Positions 1 through 12,096 of a stretch of DNA of 64,000 bases are shown in pieces. Both the position numbers and the translations under genes were made by a program. Below the pieces are notes generated by a model. It had not been told where the DNA came from. It searched no databases and saw only the letters and a program-made list of their open reading frames with translations. This DNA is from Vulcanimicrobiota bacterium. GTDB taxonomy: Bacteria; Vulcanimicrobiota; Vulcanimicrobiia; Vulcanimicrobiales; Vulcanimicrobiaceae. Every line of letters begins with the position of its first letter. The stretch's first letter is position 1. Location of the stretch: positions 62,001 through 126,000 of the forward strand of contig DAIDHQ010000019.1 in the NCBI GenBank assembly GCA_027459645.1, read 5' to 3'.

Positions 1-9
1 ACGCAGAGG

Positions 10-1374
10 ATGGCGCTAGCGGTAGGCAATTCCGACATTTCGAACGAGCTATGGAATGCGGCACTCGAGGCGCTCGAGCGCAAATTTACCAAGCCGGTGT
101 TCGAAATGTGGGTCAAGCCGATCCGCCTCATCGCGATGGAAGGCGATGAGTTGTTGCTGTCGGTTCCCAACGGCTTTGCGCGCGAATGGGTGGAAAATCG
201 CCTAAAGGCGCAGATCACCGACACGCTGGCCGAGGTCTTCGGCGCGCGCTGCGAGCTGCGTTTTACGGTCGTGGAGGCCGAATCGCCGCGTCCGGGCGGG
301 CAGGCGGCCGCCGCGCCGGTCCCGGCCAAGCCCCCGGAAGAGCTGCGCTCGTCGACCCTCAACGCGCGCTACACCTTTAACGAATTCGTCGTCGGCAATT
401 CGAACCGGTTCGCTCACGCGGCCGCGCAAGCCGTCGCCTGCGCCCCCGCGCGCGCCTACAATCCGCTCTTTTTATACGGCGGTGTGGGACTGGGCAAGAC
501 GCACTTGATGCACGCGATCGGTCATCGCGTCTTGATCGACAATCCGAACGCTAACGTCGTGTACGTTACGTGCGAGAAGTTCACGAACGAATTCATCATC
601 GCGCTGCAGAACAACCGCACGCCCGAGTTCCGCAATCGTTACCGGCAAGTCGACGTGCTGCTGATCGACGACATTCAATTCTTGGCCGGCAAGGAAACGA
701 CGCAAGAAGAGTTCTTCCACACCTTCAACGCGCTTCACGAATCCGGCCGCCAGTTGATCATCAGCTCGGATCGTCCGCCCAAAGAGATCCAAACGCTCGA
801 GTCGCGCTTGCGCTCGCGGTTCGAATGGGGACTGCTCACCGACATTCAAGCGCCGGACATCGAAACGCGTGAAGCGATCCTTCGCAAGAAGGCCGAGAGC
901 GAGAAAATCCCCGTTCCCGACGAGGTGACGTCGTTTATCGCGAAGGTTATTCCGTCGAACATTCGCGAGCTCGAAGGCGCGCTGATTCGCGTCGTGGCGT
1001 TTGCGTCGTTGACGAAATCACCCATCACGCTCGATCTCGCCGCCGAGGTGCTCAAGAGCGCGGTCGCGCAAGCGCCGCTCCAGCGCATCACGATCGGCAA
1101 GATCAAAGAGACCGTCGCGAGCGCGCACGGGCTCACCGTTAAAGAGATGGACAACGGCCGGCGCGATCAGCGTCTGGCGATGCCGCGACAGATCGCGATG
1201 TTCATCGCAACGGAGCTGACGAACTATTCGCTTCCGCAGATCGCACGTGACTTCGGCAAGAAAGACCATACGACGGTCATGTACGCGCGAGACAAGATCA
1301 AAGATCAGATGCAGCGAGACGAGGCGTATCGCAACAAGATTCGGCAACTCATCGCGATGTGCCAGAATCCGTAG
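10..1374 (+). CDS. dnaA: Chromosomal replication initiator protein DnaA
   Basis: DnaA is the AAA+ ATPase that binds DnaA boxes at oriC and melts the origin. All four regions are visible in 454 residues: an N-terminal DnaB/DnaA interaction domain (about 1-85), a Pro/Ala linker (about 90-115), the AAA+ core with Walker A GGVGLGKT (157-164), Walker B LLIDD (217-221) and the arginine-rich box around 266-274, and the C-terminal DNA-binding domain with the signature helix DFGKKDHTTV (414-423). Usual length is about 450. The ATG at 10 gives a full N-domain; only nine upstream bases are in the window, so the promoter is unseen. It opens the dnaA-dnaN-recF-DUF721-gyrB order typical of an origin region. 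Confidence 0.98.
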   Translation: MALAVGNSDISNELWNAALEALERKFTKPVFEMWVKPIRLIAMEGDELLLSVPNGFAREWVENRLKAQITDTLAEVFGARCELRFTVVEAESPRPGGQAAAAPVPAKPPEELRSSTLNARYTFNEFVVGNSNRFAHAAAQAVACAPARAYNPLFLYGGVGLGKTHLMHAIGHRVLIDNPNANVVYVTCEKFTNEFIIALQNNRTPEFRNRYRQVDVLLIDDIQFLAGKETTQEEFFHTFNALHESGRQLIISSDRPPKEIQTLESRLRSRFEWGLLTDIQAPDIETREAILRKKAESEKIPVPDEVTSFIAKVIPSNIRELEGALIRVVAFASLTKSPITLDLAAEVLKSAVAQAPLQRITIGKIKETVASAHGLTVKEMDNGRRDQRLAMPRQIAMFIATELTNYSLPQIARDFGKKDHTTVMYARDKIKDQMQRDEAYRNKIRQLIAMCQNP

Positions 1375-1380
1375 TGGAAG

Positions 1381-1416
1381 GACCGCCCAGCATCAAACGC
1401 CGGGCGGTCTTTTTTT
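1381..1416 (+). terminator. Rho-independent terminator of dnaA
   Basis: The arms GACCGCCC (1381-1388) and GGGCGGTC (1402-1409) form a perfect 8-bp GC-rich stem, followed at once by seven T residues. It lies 6 bp after the dnaA stop codon. Confidence 0.9.
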
Positions 1417-1683
1417 CATAGGGCCGCCCTTTCGGCGTTCTCCCCATTCTGCACGCATCGGCGCACAAGGGCGTGCCTCCATTCGTGGATAACTGCACGA
1501 AGGCCAAAGACGGTGGTTATGTGTATCCTCCGCAGCGATGCGTCCACAGGTTGTTCTTCGAGAAAATTCCCGTCAGAACAAGCGAAAAGGGACTTATCCG
1601 CGGAATACACCGCCCTACTACTGTTACGACGGTATTTATAAATACTTACCCGGAAATGACGCGAGCGGAGAATCGGTGGAGTC
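1417..1683. other. Probable oriC in the dnaA-dnaN intergenic region
   Basis: This 267-bp gap has no credible gene. It contains a near-consensus DnaA box on the minus strand (TTATCCACG, 1484-1492, 8 of 9 matches to TTATCCACA), a weaker plus-strand box TTATCCGCG (1594-1602), and an AT-rich patch at about 1632-1647 that could act as an unwinding element. The position between dnaA and dnaN is a classical origin site. The number of good boxes is low, so the call rests partly on location. The 3' end holds the dnaN leader, with a Shine-Dalgarno-like GGTGGAG at about 1675-1682. Confidence 0.5.
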
Positions 1684-2799
1684 ATGAAGTTCACCTGTAA
1701 TACGAAGGATATCGCTTCGGCCGTCGGCGCGGCGAGCAAGGTCGTCAACGCGCACACGACGGTGCCGATTCTTTCCAACGTGCTGCTGCAAGCCGAGAAC
1801 GGCAAGATCGCCGTCCGCGCGACGGACCTGGAGCTGACGCTCGAACACGCCTTCCCGGCGGAGATCGGCGAACCGGGCTCGGTGACCGTTCCGGCCAAAC
1901 TCTTCTCGAGCTACCTCGGCAACTTGCCGGCCGGCTTGCTCGAGCTCAACGGCACGCCGACGCGCGCGTCGGTGAAGTGCGAACGCAGCAACTACGACTT
2001 CCACGCGCTGCCGGCCGACGAGTACCCGCCTCTGCCTGCCGCCACGAAGGGCTCGCATTTCACGATCGGCGCCAAGCGCTTCCGCGATGGCATCGACGCC
2101 ACGATCTTCGCCGCTTCCAGCGAGGAAGCGCGCGGCGCGGTGCTGATGGGCACGCTGCTCGAGATCGAGGGCAACAATATGACGATGGTCGCGACCGACG
2201 GCTATCGCCTGGCAAAGTACACCACGACGCTCGACGACGGGATCGGGGGCGCCGAGAAGTACATCGTGCCGTCCCGTGCCCTGGCCGAAGCGTCCCGCAA
2301 CCTCGGCGGCGCCGACCAAATAGCGGTCAGCGCGCTCGGAGCGCAGAGCAACCAGCTGCAGATGACGGCCGGCGACACGTCGATCACGGTCCGATTGGTG
2401 GACGGCCAGTACCCGAACTACAACCAGGTCATTCCGGCGAAGTTCGACCGCAGCCTAACGGTCAACACGCAAGCCTTCATCGGCAGCCTTCGGCGCGCCG
2501 AATTGGTAGCCGGCGACCGGGCGAGCATGGTGAAGCTCGCGGTGTCGAACCAGACGCTGATCGTGACCGCGAGCAGCGACGTCTCGGGCAACGCGTACGA
2601 AGAACTCGAAGTCGAACAGACGGGCGAAGACCTGACGATCGCGTTCAACGCGCGCTACCTGGTCGAGATTCTCAACCACATCAAGAGCGCGCAGACGGTC
2701 ATCGAATTTCTCGGGCCGCTCTCGCCCGCCGCAATCCGCCCGGTGGAACCGCTGGAAGGCGGCCAACAGCTCTACGTCTTGATGCCGCTGCGTCAGTAG
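1684..2799 (+). CDS. dnaN: DNA polymerase III beta subunit (sliding clamp)
   Basis: The ring-shaped homodimeric clamp tethers DNA polymerase III and repair polymerases to DNA. The 371-residue product has the usual length for three clamp domains and begins MKFTC. It carries family-typical segments such as VPILSNVLL near residue 27, ATDLEL near 46 and the C-terminal YVLMPLRQ that forms the protein-binding surface. The ATG follows a GGTGGAG ribosome-binding site. It lies directly downstream of the presumptive oriC and is followed by a palindromic repeat before recF. Confidence 0.98.
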   Translation: MKFTCNTKDIASAVGAASKVVNAHTTVPILSNVLLQAENGKIAVRATDLELTLEHAFPAEIGEPGSVTVPAKLFSSYLGNLPAGLLELNGTPTRASVKCERSNYDFHALPADEYPPLPAATKGSHFTIGAKRFRDGIDATIFAASSEEARGAVLMGTLLEIEGNNMTMVATDGYRLAKYTTTLDDGIGGAEKYIVPSRALAEASRNLGGADQIAVSALGAQSNQLQMTAGDTSITVRLVDGQYPNYNQVIPAKFDRSLTVNTQAFIGSLRRAELVAGDRASMVKLAVSNQTLIVTASSDVSGNAYEELEVEQTGEDLTIAFNARYLVEILNHIKSAQTVIEFLGPLSPAAIRPVEPLEGGQQLYVLMPLRQ

Positions 2800-2809
2800 C
2801 TTCGGATGT

Positions 2810-2894
2810 GTCATCCTGAGCGGAGCGCCGCGAAGCTCGCTGCGCTCAGGATGACAAAGGTGTGATGCGGTCCTTCGTCTGGGCTCAGGATGAC
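2810..2894. repeat. Dispersed palindromic repeat (GTCATCCTGAGC family), dnaN-recF gap
   Basis: The gap holds TGTCATCCTGAGCGGAGCG and its inverted partner CGCTCAGGATGACA, then a further CCTTCGTCTGGGCTCAGGATGAC unit. The same core recurs in the gaps around 37.8-38.1, 48.4 and 63.8 kb and inside coding regions. The last unit ends only 5 bp before the recF start codon, so it may influence recF translation. Confidence 0.85.
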
Positions 2895-2899
2895 GTGGC

Positions 2900-4017
2900 G
2901 TGCAACTGACGCGGGTACGGTTGTCCAACTTTCGCAATTACGCGGAGCTCAATTTGGATCCGGCGCCGGGTTTGAACGTGTTCGTCGGCGCCAACGCCCA
3001 AGGCAAATCGAATCTCCTCGAAGCGATCGCGATGTTGGGCACGGGCAAATCGTTTCGCACCTCGCGCGATAGCGATCTGGTTCGCGAAGGGCTCGAACTC
3101 GCGGTCGTGAGCGGTGAAGCGCGCATTCGCGCCGGCATCGTGCATCTGGGTTGCACCGTCGCCAAAACCGCGCGTACGACGCGCAAGCAATACACGATCA
3201 ACGGTCAGAACGTGCGCTACGCGCGTTTCCTCGGCAGCATTCGGGTCGTGACGTTCGTGCCGGCGGATCTGCAGCTGGTCGGCGGCCCGCCGGTGCTGCG
3301 GCGCGCTCTCGTGAATATCGCGCTCGCGCAAGAAGACCGCCAGTACTACCACGAACTCGCGCGGTATCAAAAAGCGCTGCAGCAAAAATCCGCGATGCTG
3401 CGCGGCAACGTCAGCTTTGATTCCGAGCTGCTCGCGATCTACGATAACACGCTCGTGCAGACCGGAACCTACCTGATGCTCGCGCGCAATCACTTCATTT
3501 CCGAACTCGCGCGCGAGGCCGAACGCACGCACGCGCAGTGGACGAACCATGCCGAAGCGCTGCGGGTCGCCTACGCGCCGAACGTGCCGTTCGAAATTCC
3601 GACGGCCGAAGCGGTCGCCGGCGCGCTCGAGCGGCGCCTCAAAGAGGTTGCCGATCAGGAGCGGATACGCAAGACGACGCTCGCCGGTCCCCATCGCGAC
3701 GACCTAGCGCTCGATCTCGACGGGCACTCGCTCTCGGCCTATGGCTCGCAAGGGCAGCAGCGGACGGCGGTGCTGGCCCTCAAAGTTGCCGAATACTCGG
3801 TCATGCGCGACCGGTCCAACGAGGCGCCGCTGCTGCTGCTCGACGACGTCCTCTCCGAACTCGATGAAGAACGCGCGACCGCCTTTCTGACGGGCGTCGG
3901 TGCCCTTCGGCAAGCGCAAGGCGACACGCAGCAAGCCTTCGTGACCGCGACGCACCTGCCGGCCGGCTTGCCCGACGGCGCCCGCGTCTATGCGATCGAG
4001 AATGCAGCGGTGCGGGC

Positions 4018-4024
<7 letters not shown>
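2900..4024 (+). CDS. recF: DNA replication and repair protein RecF
   Basis: RecF is an SMC-like ATPase that with RecO and RecR loads RecA onto gapped single-stranded DNA. The 374 residues show Walker A GANAQGKS (30-37), the ABC signature SQGQQR (283-288) and Walker B LLLLDDVLSELD (311-322). The GTG start at 2900 gives the family-typical opening MQLTRVRLSNFRNY; no strong ribosome-binding site is seen because a palindromic repeat abuts the start. Residues about 333-342 (GALRQAQGDT) resemble the translation of a divergent copy of the dispersed repeat, just after the Walker B region. The stop codon overlaps the next gene. Confidence 0.96.
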
Positions 4025-6767
<2,743 letters not shown>

Positions 6768-6815
6768 CACTCGCGCTGACAGGCGGCTCGCAGCAAACAT
6801 GGGTATTAAAGCCCT

Positions 6816-9800
6816 GTGCGCAAGCGGGCGGTCCTCGTCGGCGTCGTGGCTATCCTCATCCTCATTCTTGCCGGCGTGCTGGTCGCACGCCGGCATGCTG
6901 TCGTCGCGGCGCTGGTGCCGCGGCTGATCGGCAGCGCGACCGGCTACGACGTAGCGATCGGCAGCGAGCGGATCGGCGCCGATCATGCCGCCTTCCTGAA
7001 CGTTCACGTCAGCAAGAACGGCGTGCGCGTACTCGACGCACGCCGCGTCGACGTATGGTACTCGCTGCGCGATCTGTTGCCCGGCAGCCGCCACCGCTAC
7101 GGCGTGACGGCGGTCGCGATCGACCATCCGCTGCTGACGCTGGTTCGCGACAAAGACGGCAACTACAACGTCACCTTCCCGCGTAGCGGCGGCCCCGCGC
7201 CGCTCCAGCCGCCGCGATATCCCAATCACGTGCCGTTCGATCTGACCGTTCGCATTCGCAACGGCGTCGGCTCGCTGCGCGCGCCGTTCGCGCTGGATCC
7301 GCAGTCGCGCGCCATCGCGCTAACCGGCATCAAGCTCGACGCATCGATCGATAGCGCCGCGCGCACGCACTACACCTTGACCGGCGCGTTCGTCGAAAAG
7401 AAACTGCAGCCGTTTACCGCGATCGGCACGATCGACGAGACCCGCGGATTTGCGATGAACCATCTCTACGCGGCCGCCGTACCGATGCGCGCCATCGCGA
7501 ACTACTTCATCAATTCTCATGCCGCAAGCGTGCTCGCCGGCACCGCGACGAATCTCGACCTGCGCCTCTACGCGCTCGGCGTCACGCCGGACCGAGCGCC
7601 CGACTATAGCATCGGCGGCTCGCTCGACGTCACCAATGCGAGCATGCAGATCGTGGGGCTGGCGCAGCCGCTCGAACATATCGCGGGACGCTTGCAACTC
7701 GTCGACGGCGCGTTCTTCTGGAACCGTCTGAACGCGTCGATCGCGAATACGCCCGTCGTCGTGAGCGGCGGCATCTTCAACTTTCACGATCCGCAGTATC
7801 GTCTGGGCATAGCGGCGCAAGGCGATCTGGCGCAACTCAAGCACGTCTTTTGGTTCAGCCGCAACGAAGCGATCTCGGGACGTTCCAACGTGCGCGTGGT
7901 CGTGCAAGGCGCGCTCGATGCGCCGACGGTGCTCGTGCACGTGGATGCGGGGTCGGTCGTCTATCGCACGGTGCCCTTGCGGAGCGTGCATGCCGATATC
8001 GCCTACCAAAACTCGACGCTCTTTTTCGCGCCGCTGCACGCGCAGGTGCACGGTGCGGCCGTGAGCGCGCGCGGCGTGCTCGAAATCGGCAACACCGTTC
8101 ACTCGCGTCTCGCGCTGCACGTAGCCGGTCCCGCATCCTCGTTGCCGTACTTCGCGCCGCTGCTCGGCAGCGAACCGGTCGTTGCCGATATCATGCTGGA
8201 CGGCCGGGGACTGGCCTTCGACGGATATGGAGCGTTGCAGTCGGCGCGCGGCATCGACCGTCTTGCCGCGGTGCTGCACGTGGATCGCGCCGGCATCGTC
8301 GACGTCGCGCCGTTTTGGTCGTACACGCAACGCGGCAGCATCGCCGCCGAATATCACCTGAACCGCACGAACGACACGAGTGCGTTTTGGCTCGACGCGA
8401 CGCATCTCTCGCTTCACGCGCCGCTTTCGGCAGGTCCCTACGATAAAATTCTGCCGTCGCTGCCGCAGGTCGACGGAACCGTCGATCATCTAGCGCTGGA
8501 AGGCGGCGGACCGAGCGGCATCCATGCGCTCGCGGGTGGCGCGCTCGACGCGCACGCGCTCACGATCGCCGGCACGCGCATCGACGCGTTGCACGCGGTC
8601 TTCGCCGGAACGCTCGACGACGCGGCCGTCGATCCCGTCGACGCGCGCGGTCCGTGGGGAACGCTCGACGGCATGGGGGCGATGTCGTTGCACGCGCTCG
8701 CGCTACGCGGAACCTATCACGGTTCGCTGCAAGGATTGCGTTCGTATCTGAACGATCCGTCGGCGTCCGGACGCGTGGACGGTACCGCCGCCATCGCGTT
8801 CTCTCCCGGAAACGTGACGATTCAAGCGCAGGGGCTGACGCTGCACGACGCGCGCGTGCACGGGCTGCCGGTTCAAAGTGCGGCGGGAACGATCGCCGTC
8901 GAAAACGGCACGCTGCACGTCTATTCGGCAACCGCGCGCATCGCCGGCGGCAACGTCGTCACGGCGGGAAGCTACGATCGTGGCATTGCGCTCGTCGCCG
9001 ATCGCGTGAACGGCGCGCATCTGCTGGGATTACCGCTCGACGCGGGGACGGTGAGCGCGAGCGGAACGCTCGCTTCGGGTGCGCCGCTGCCGCGCTTCGA
9101 CGGCGGCGTCGCGATCGCAAACGGCCGCGTGCAGCAGTACCGCGTCGCCGGAACGGGCGACGTCGCGCTCGACGGCGACGCGGCGCGCGTCGATCACGTG
9201 GTCGGCGAACTCGACGGTACCTACGCCGTCGCGAACGGCGACATCTCGCAACTGACCTCCGGGTCGCCGGCATACGCCGTTAACGCCGACGTGCCGGCGG
9301 GCGACGTCACGCGCGCGCTGCATACGCTCGCGCTGCCGACGTACTACAGTGACGGCAGCTATGCGGCGAATCTCACGATCGACGGACGCGGTCTCTATCC
9401 GCGCGCGCGCGGCCCGCTCGATGTGGGAGCGGGCAGCGTCAACGGGCTCGATTTCACCAACGCGCACGCGCTCATCGATGCCAGCCGCGCGGGTGCGGTC
9501 GCGCGCAACGGCTCGGTCGACGTCGGCAAGACGCGTCTTGCGTTTGCGGCCGGCGAATATCCACGCATCAGCGGCGTGCGCGTCAGCTCGAACGACGCGC
9601 ATTTGGAAGACTTCGATAATTTCTTCGATACCGGCGATACGCTCGCGGGACGCGGGCCGCTGCGCTTCGACGTCGTCTCGCAGCGCTATCGCATCTCGAG
9701 CAACGGCGCCGTCGATATCAAAGGCTTGCGCTACCGCAATCTGCCGATCGGCGACACGCGCGCGAGCTGGTCGAGCGCGCATAACCGGCTTTCGGGCTCG

Positions 9801-11999
9801 CTCGTGGTCGGCGGAGATCAAGGGACGTTGCACGCGCACGGTGCGATAACGTTCGATCCGTCGAGCGATCCTCTGCGCGTCTTAGAGCAGTCGAATTACA
9901 ACCTGCAGATGAACGTGGACAATCTCGACACCTCGACGTGGGTCGCGGCGCTCGGGTTTCCGCAGATTCCATTGACGGGACGCGTCGACGCCGACGCGAC
10001 GATTCTGGGGCGCTACCCGCACTTCAACGTCAAAGGTTCCGCGACGCTGAACAACGGCACGATTTGGCGCTTGCCGATCGAATCGGCCGCTCTTGCGTTC
10101 AGTTCGACCGGCGGCAACCGCGTGCGCGTCGATTCGGGCAGCCTCGTTGCGCCGGGATTGATCGCAACGCTCAGCGGCGATGCGGGGCTTGCGATGAACG
10201 ACAAGCTGAACCTGGACATGTATCTGAATTCCACCGACGTGCCGCGTCTGGTAGCGCAGCTCTTCCACGTGACCGTTCCGGTCAGCGGTCAATTCGAATC
10301 GACGGTCAACGTGCGCGGCACGCTCGCGAAGCCCGCGTTCTCCGCCGCCTTTGATGCAAGCGACGCGACCGCGTGGGGCGTTTCGGTTCCGTCGATCTTC
10401 GGATCGCTCGTGTGGGACCGCGCGCACAAGGCGCTCGATCTGCGCAACGCCGGCGCGCAATTCGCGCACGGCGACATCGCGCTTGCGGGAACGCTGCCGC
10501 TGCAGTTGCAGCCCTTCGGCGTCGGCCCGGCGCGCGCACCGATCAGTTTCGACCTTGCGGTCAACGGTCTCGATCCGAGCACCTTCGACGTGCTGCTCGG
10601 CCACAACACGAAGACCGGCGGTACGATCGACGGCGCGGTCGCTATCGGCGGCGTCGTGAACGATCCTCGCATCTCCGGACACTTCACGCTCGCCAAAGGC
10701 TCCTACGTCAGCGATCTCGAGCAGACGCCGATCGCGAACGCGACGGCGTCGCTCACCTTCGATCGCACGCAAGCGCGCGTCGAACGGCTCTTCGCGAACT
10801 TCGGGCGCGGATCGCTCGACGCGTCGGGCAACATCACGTTTTCGAAGGGCGCGAGCTTCCACGTGGCGGCCAAAGCGCGCAACGCACAACTGACGATCCC
10901 GCAGCTGGGCACCGGCGAGCTCGACGGCACCGTCGCGCTCGACCGCACGGCCCCGCAGCTAGCCGCGCTCAGCGGCGATCTGACGCTGCACGACGCGACG
11001 GTTCCCTTCGCGGCGTTTCTTGCCGCCACGCAGAACGGCGGCGCGCCGTCGCTTCCGCTGAATATGACCCTCGATATGAAGCTCGCGGCGGGCAACAACG
11101 TGCGGGTTCGCGGCTCCGGCTACGGCGCCGGCTTAGATATCGGGGCCACCGGGGCGGTGAAACTGGCGGGCTCGCTGCAGGCGCCGACGCTCCAGGGCCG
11201 CTTCGTCTCGACGAACGGCACCCTGACGTACTTCGACCGCGTCTTCCGTGTGCAGGACGCTAACGTGGTCTTTCGGCCCTCGGCCGGGATCGTGCCGACC
11301 TTGGCGGCCCGCGGAACGACCCACGTCTCCAATCCGAACCCACGGGCGGGTTTTACCTCGGCGGACGTCACGATCAACGTCGACGGGCCGATCAATCAGC
11401 TACGGGTCTCGTTCACCTCGAATCCGCCCGGGTACACGAACGAACAGATTTTGGCGATGATTGCACCCTTCTCGAGCCTGATCGGCGGCGTCAGCCTCAT
11501 CCCGCAGACCAGCAATCAGGCGATCAACGGCATCACTCCGAGCGGCGCGCTGAACCCGGTACCCGGCGCGCAGCCGTTAGGGGCGCCCCAGACCGCCAGC
11601 GTCGGTCAGGAGGCGTTCAACGTGCTCAACGCCCAGTTTACGGCAGGCGTGCTCGCGCCGTTCGAGACGGCGCTCTCCAAAGGGCTGGGCTTCAGCGACA
11701 TCAACCTGAACGTGGACTACTACGGCAACGTCGGCTTCTCGGTCACGCGTCTGCTTGGCAAGACGGTCAACTTCATCTACTCGCAGAGCTTCGGGATCCC
11801 GTCCCGCTACGAAGCCGGCCTGCAGCTGGTGGGGCGGCGGAACACGAGCGCCCAGCTCTCATTTTTCTGGACCACCGGCCCCCAGCGGCTCTTCGAAACG
11901 CCCGGCAGCAGCTACAGCGCCAGCAACCGGGTCGTCGTCGGCGAGCCCCTCCAAGGGCAGAGTGGCTTTTCCTTCACCCTGCAGCGGCTGTATTGGTGA
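6816..11999 (+). CDS. Giant TamB/AsmA-like envelope protein (paralogue 1)
   Basis: This 1727-residue protein has an N-terminal membrane anchor (about residues 5-25, rich in V, L and I). A very long body of repeating amphipathic beta segments follows, typical of the TamB/YdbH/AsmA bridge proteins that span the periplasm and carry phospholipid or assist outer-membrane protein assembly. The C-terminal about 250 residues fit the TamB_C (DUF490) domain, including TNEQILAMIAPF near residue 1545 and a barrel-like end. The GTG at 6816 is the likely start. bamA follows 97 bp downstream, which matches the known TamB-BamA/TamA functional link. A second paralogue lies at 32404. Confidence 0.85.
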   Translation: MRKRAVLVGVVAILILILAGVLVARRHAVVAALVPRLIGSATGYDVAIGSERIGADHAAFLNVHVSKNGVRVLDARRVDVWYSLRDLLPGSRHRYGVTAVAIDHPLLTLVRDKDGNYNVTFPRSGGPAPLQPPRYPNHVPFDLTVRIRNGVGSLRAPFALDPQSRAIALTGIKLDASIDSAARTHYTLTGAFVEKKLQPFTAIGTIDETRGFAMNHLYAAAVPMRAIANYFINSHAASVLAGTATNLDLRLYALGVTPDRAPDYSIGGSLDVTNASMQIVGLAQPLEHIAGRLQLVDGAFFWNRLNASIANTPVVVSGGIFNFHDPQYRLGIAAQGDLAQLKHVFWFSRNEAISGRSNVRVVVQGALDAPTVLVHVDAGSVVYRTVPLRSVHADIAYQNSTLFFAPLHAQVHGAAVSARGVLEIGNTVHSRLALHVAGPASSLPYFAPLLGSEPVVADIMLDGRGLAFDGYGALQSARGIDRLAAVLHVDRAGIVDVAPFWSYTQRGSIAAEYHLNRTNDTSAFWLDATHLSLHAPLSAGPYDKILPSLPQVDGTVDHLALEGGGPSGIHALAGGALDAHALTIAGTRIDALHAVFAGTLDDAAVDPVDARGPWGTLDGMGAMSLHALALRGTYHGSLQGLRSYLNDPSASGRVDGTAAIAFSPGNVTIQAQGLTLHDARVHGLPVQSAAGTIAVENGTLHVYSATARIAGGNVVTAGSYDRGIALVADRVNGAHLLGLPLDAGTVSASGTLASGAPLPRFDGGVAIANGRVQQYRVAGTGDVALDGDAARVDHVVGELDGTYAVANGDISQLTSGSPAYAVNADVPAGDVTRALHTLALPTYYSDGSYAANLTIDGRGLYPRARGPLDVGAGSVNGLDFTNAHALIDASRAGAVARNGSVDVGKTRLAFAAGEYPRISGVRVSSNDAHLEDFDNFFDTGDTLAGRGPLRFDVVSQRYRISSNGAVDIKGLRYRNLPIGDTRASWSSAHNRLSGSLVVGGDQGTLHAHGAITFDPSSDPLRVLEQSNYNLQMNVDNLDTSTWVAALGFPQIPLTGRVDADATILGRYPHFNVKGSATLNNGTIWRLPIESAALAFSSTGGNRVRVDSGSLVAPGLIATLSGDAGLAMNDKLNLDMYLNSTDVPRLVAQLFHVTVPVSGQFESTVNVRGTLAKPAFSAAFDASDATAWGVSVPSIFGSLVWDRAHKALDLRNAGAQFAHGDIALAGTLPLQLQPFGVGPARAPISFDLAVNGLDPSTFDVLLGHNTKTGGTIDGAVAIGGVVNDPRISGHFTLAKGSYVSDLEQTPIANATASLTFDRTQARVERLFANFGRGSLDASGNITFSKGASFHVAAKARNAQLTIPQLGTGELDGTVALDRTAPQLAALSGDLTLHDATVPFAAFLAATQNGGAPSLPLNMTLDMKLAAGNNVRVRGSGYGAGLDIGATGAVKLAGSLQAPTLQGRFVSTNGTLTYFDRVFRVQDANVVFRPSAGIVPTLAARGTTHVSNPNPRAGFTSADVTINVDGPINQLRVSFTSNPPGYTNEQILAMIAPFSSLIGGVSLIPQTSNQAINGITPSGALNPVPGAQPLGAPQTASVGQEAFNVLNAQFTAGVLAPFETALSKGLGFSDINLNVDYYGNVGFSVTRLLGKTVNFIYSQSFGIPSRYEAGLQLVGRRNTSAQLSFFWTTGPQRLFETPGSSYSASNRVVVGEPLQGQSGFSFTLQRLYW

Positions 12000-12096
12000 A
12001 ATCCACAGGTTTTCTGATAGGCAAGGACCCCCGTTCGCTACCGCGAACCTCGGGCCGGAACTCTAGAGACCCCCAGGCAGAGGACAACTCATCCGC

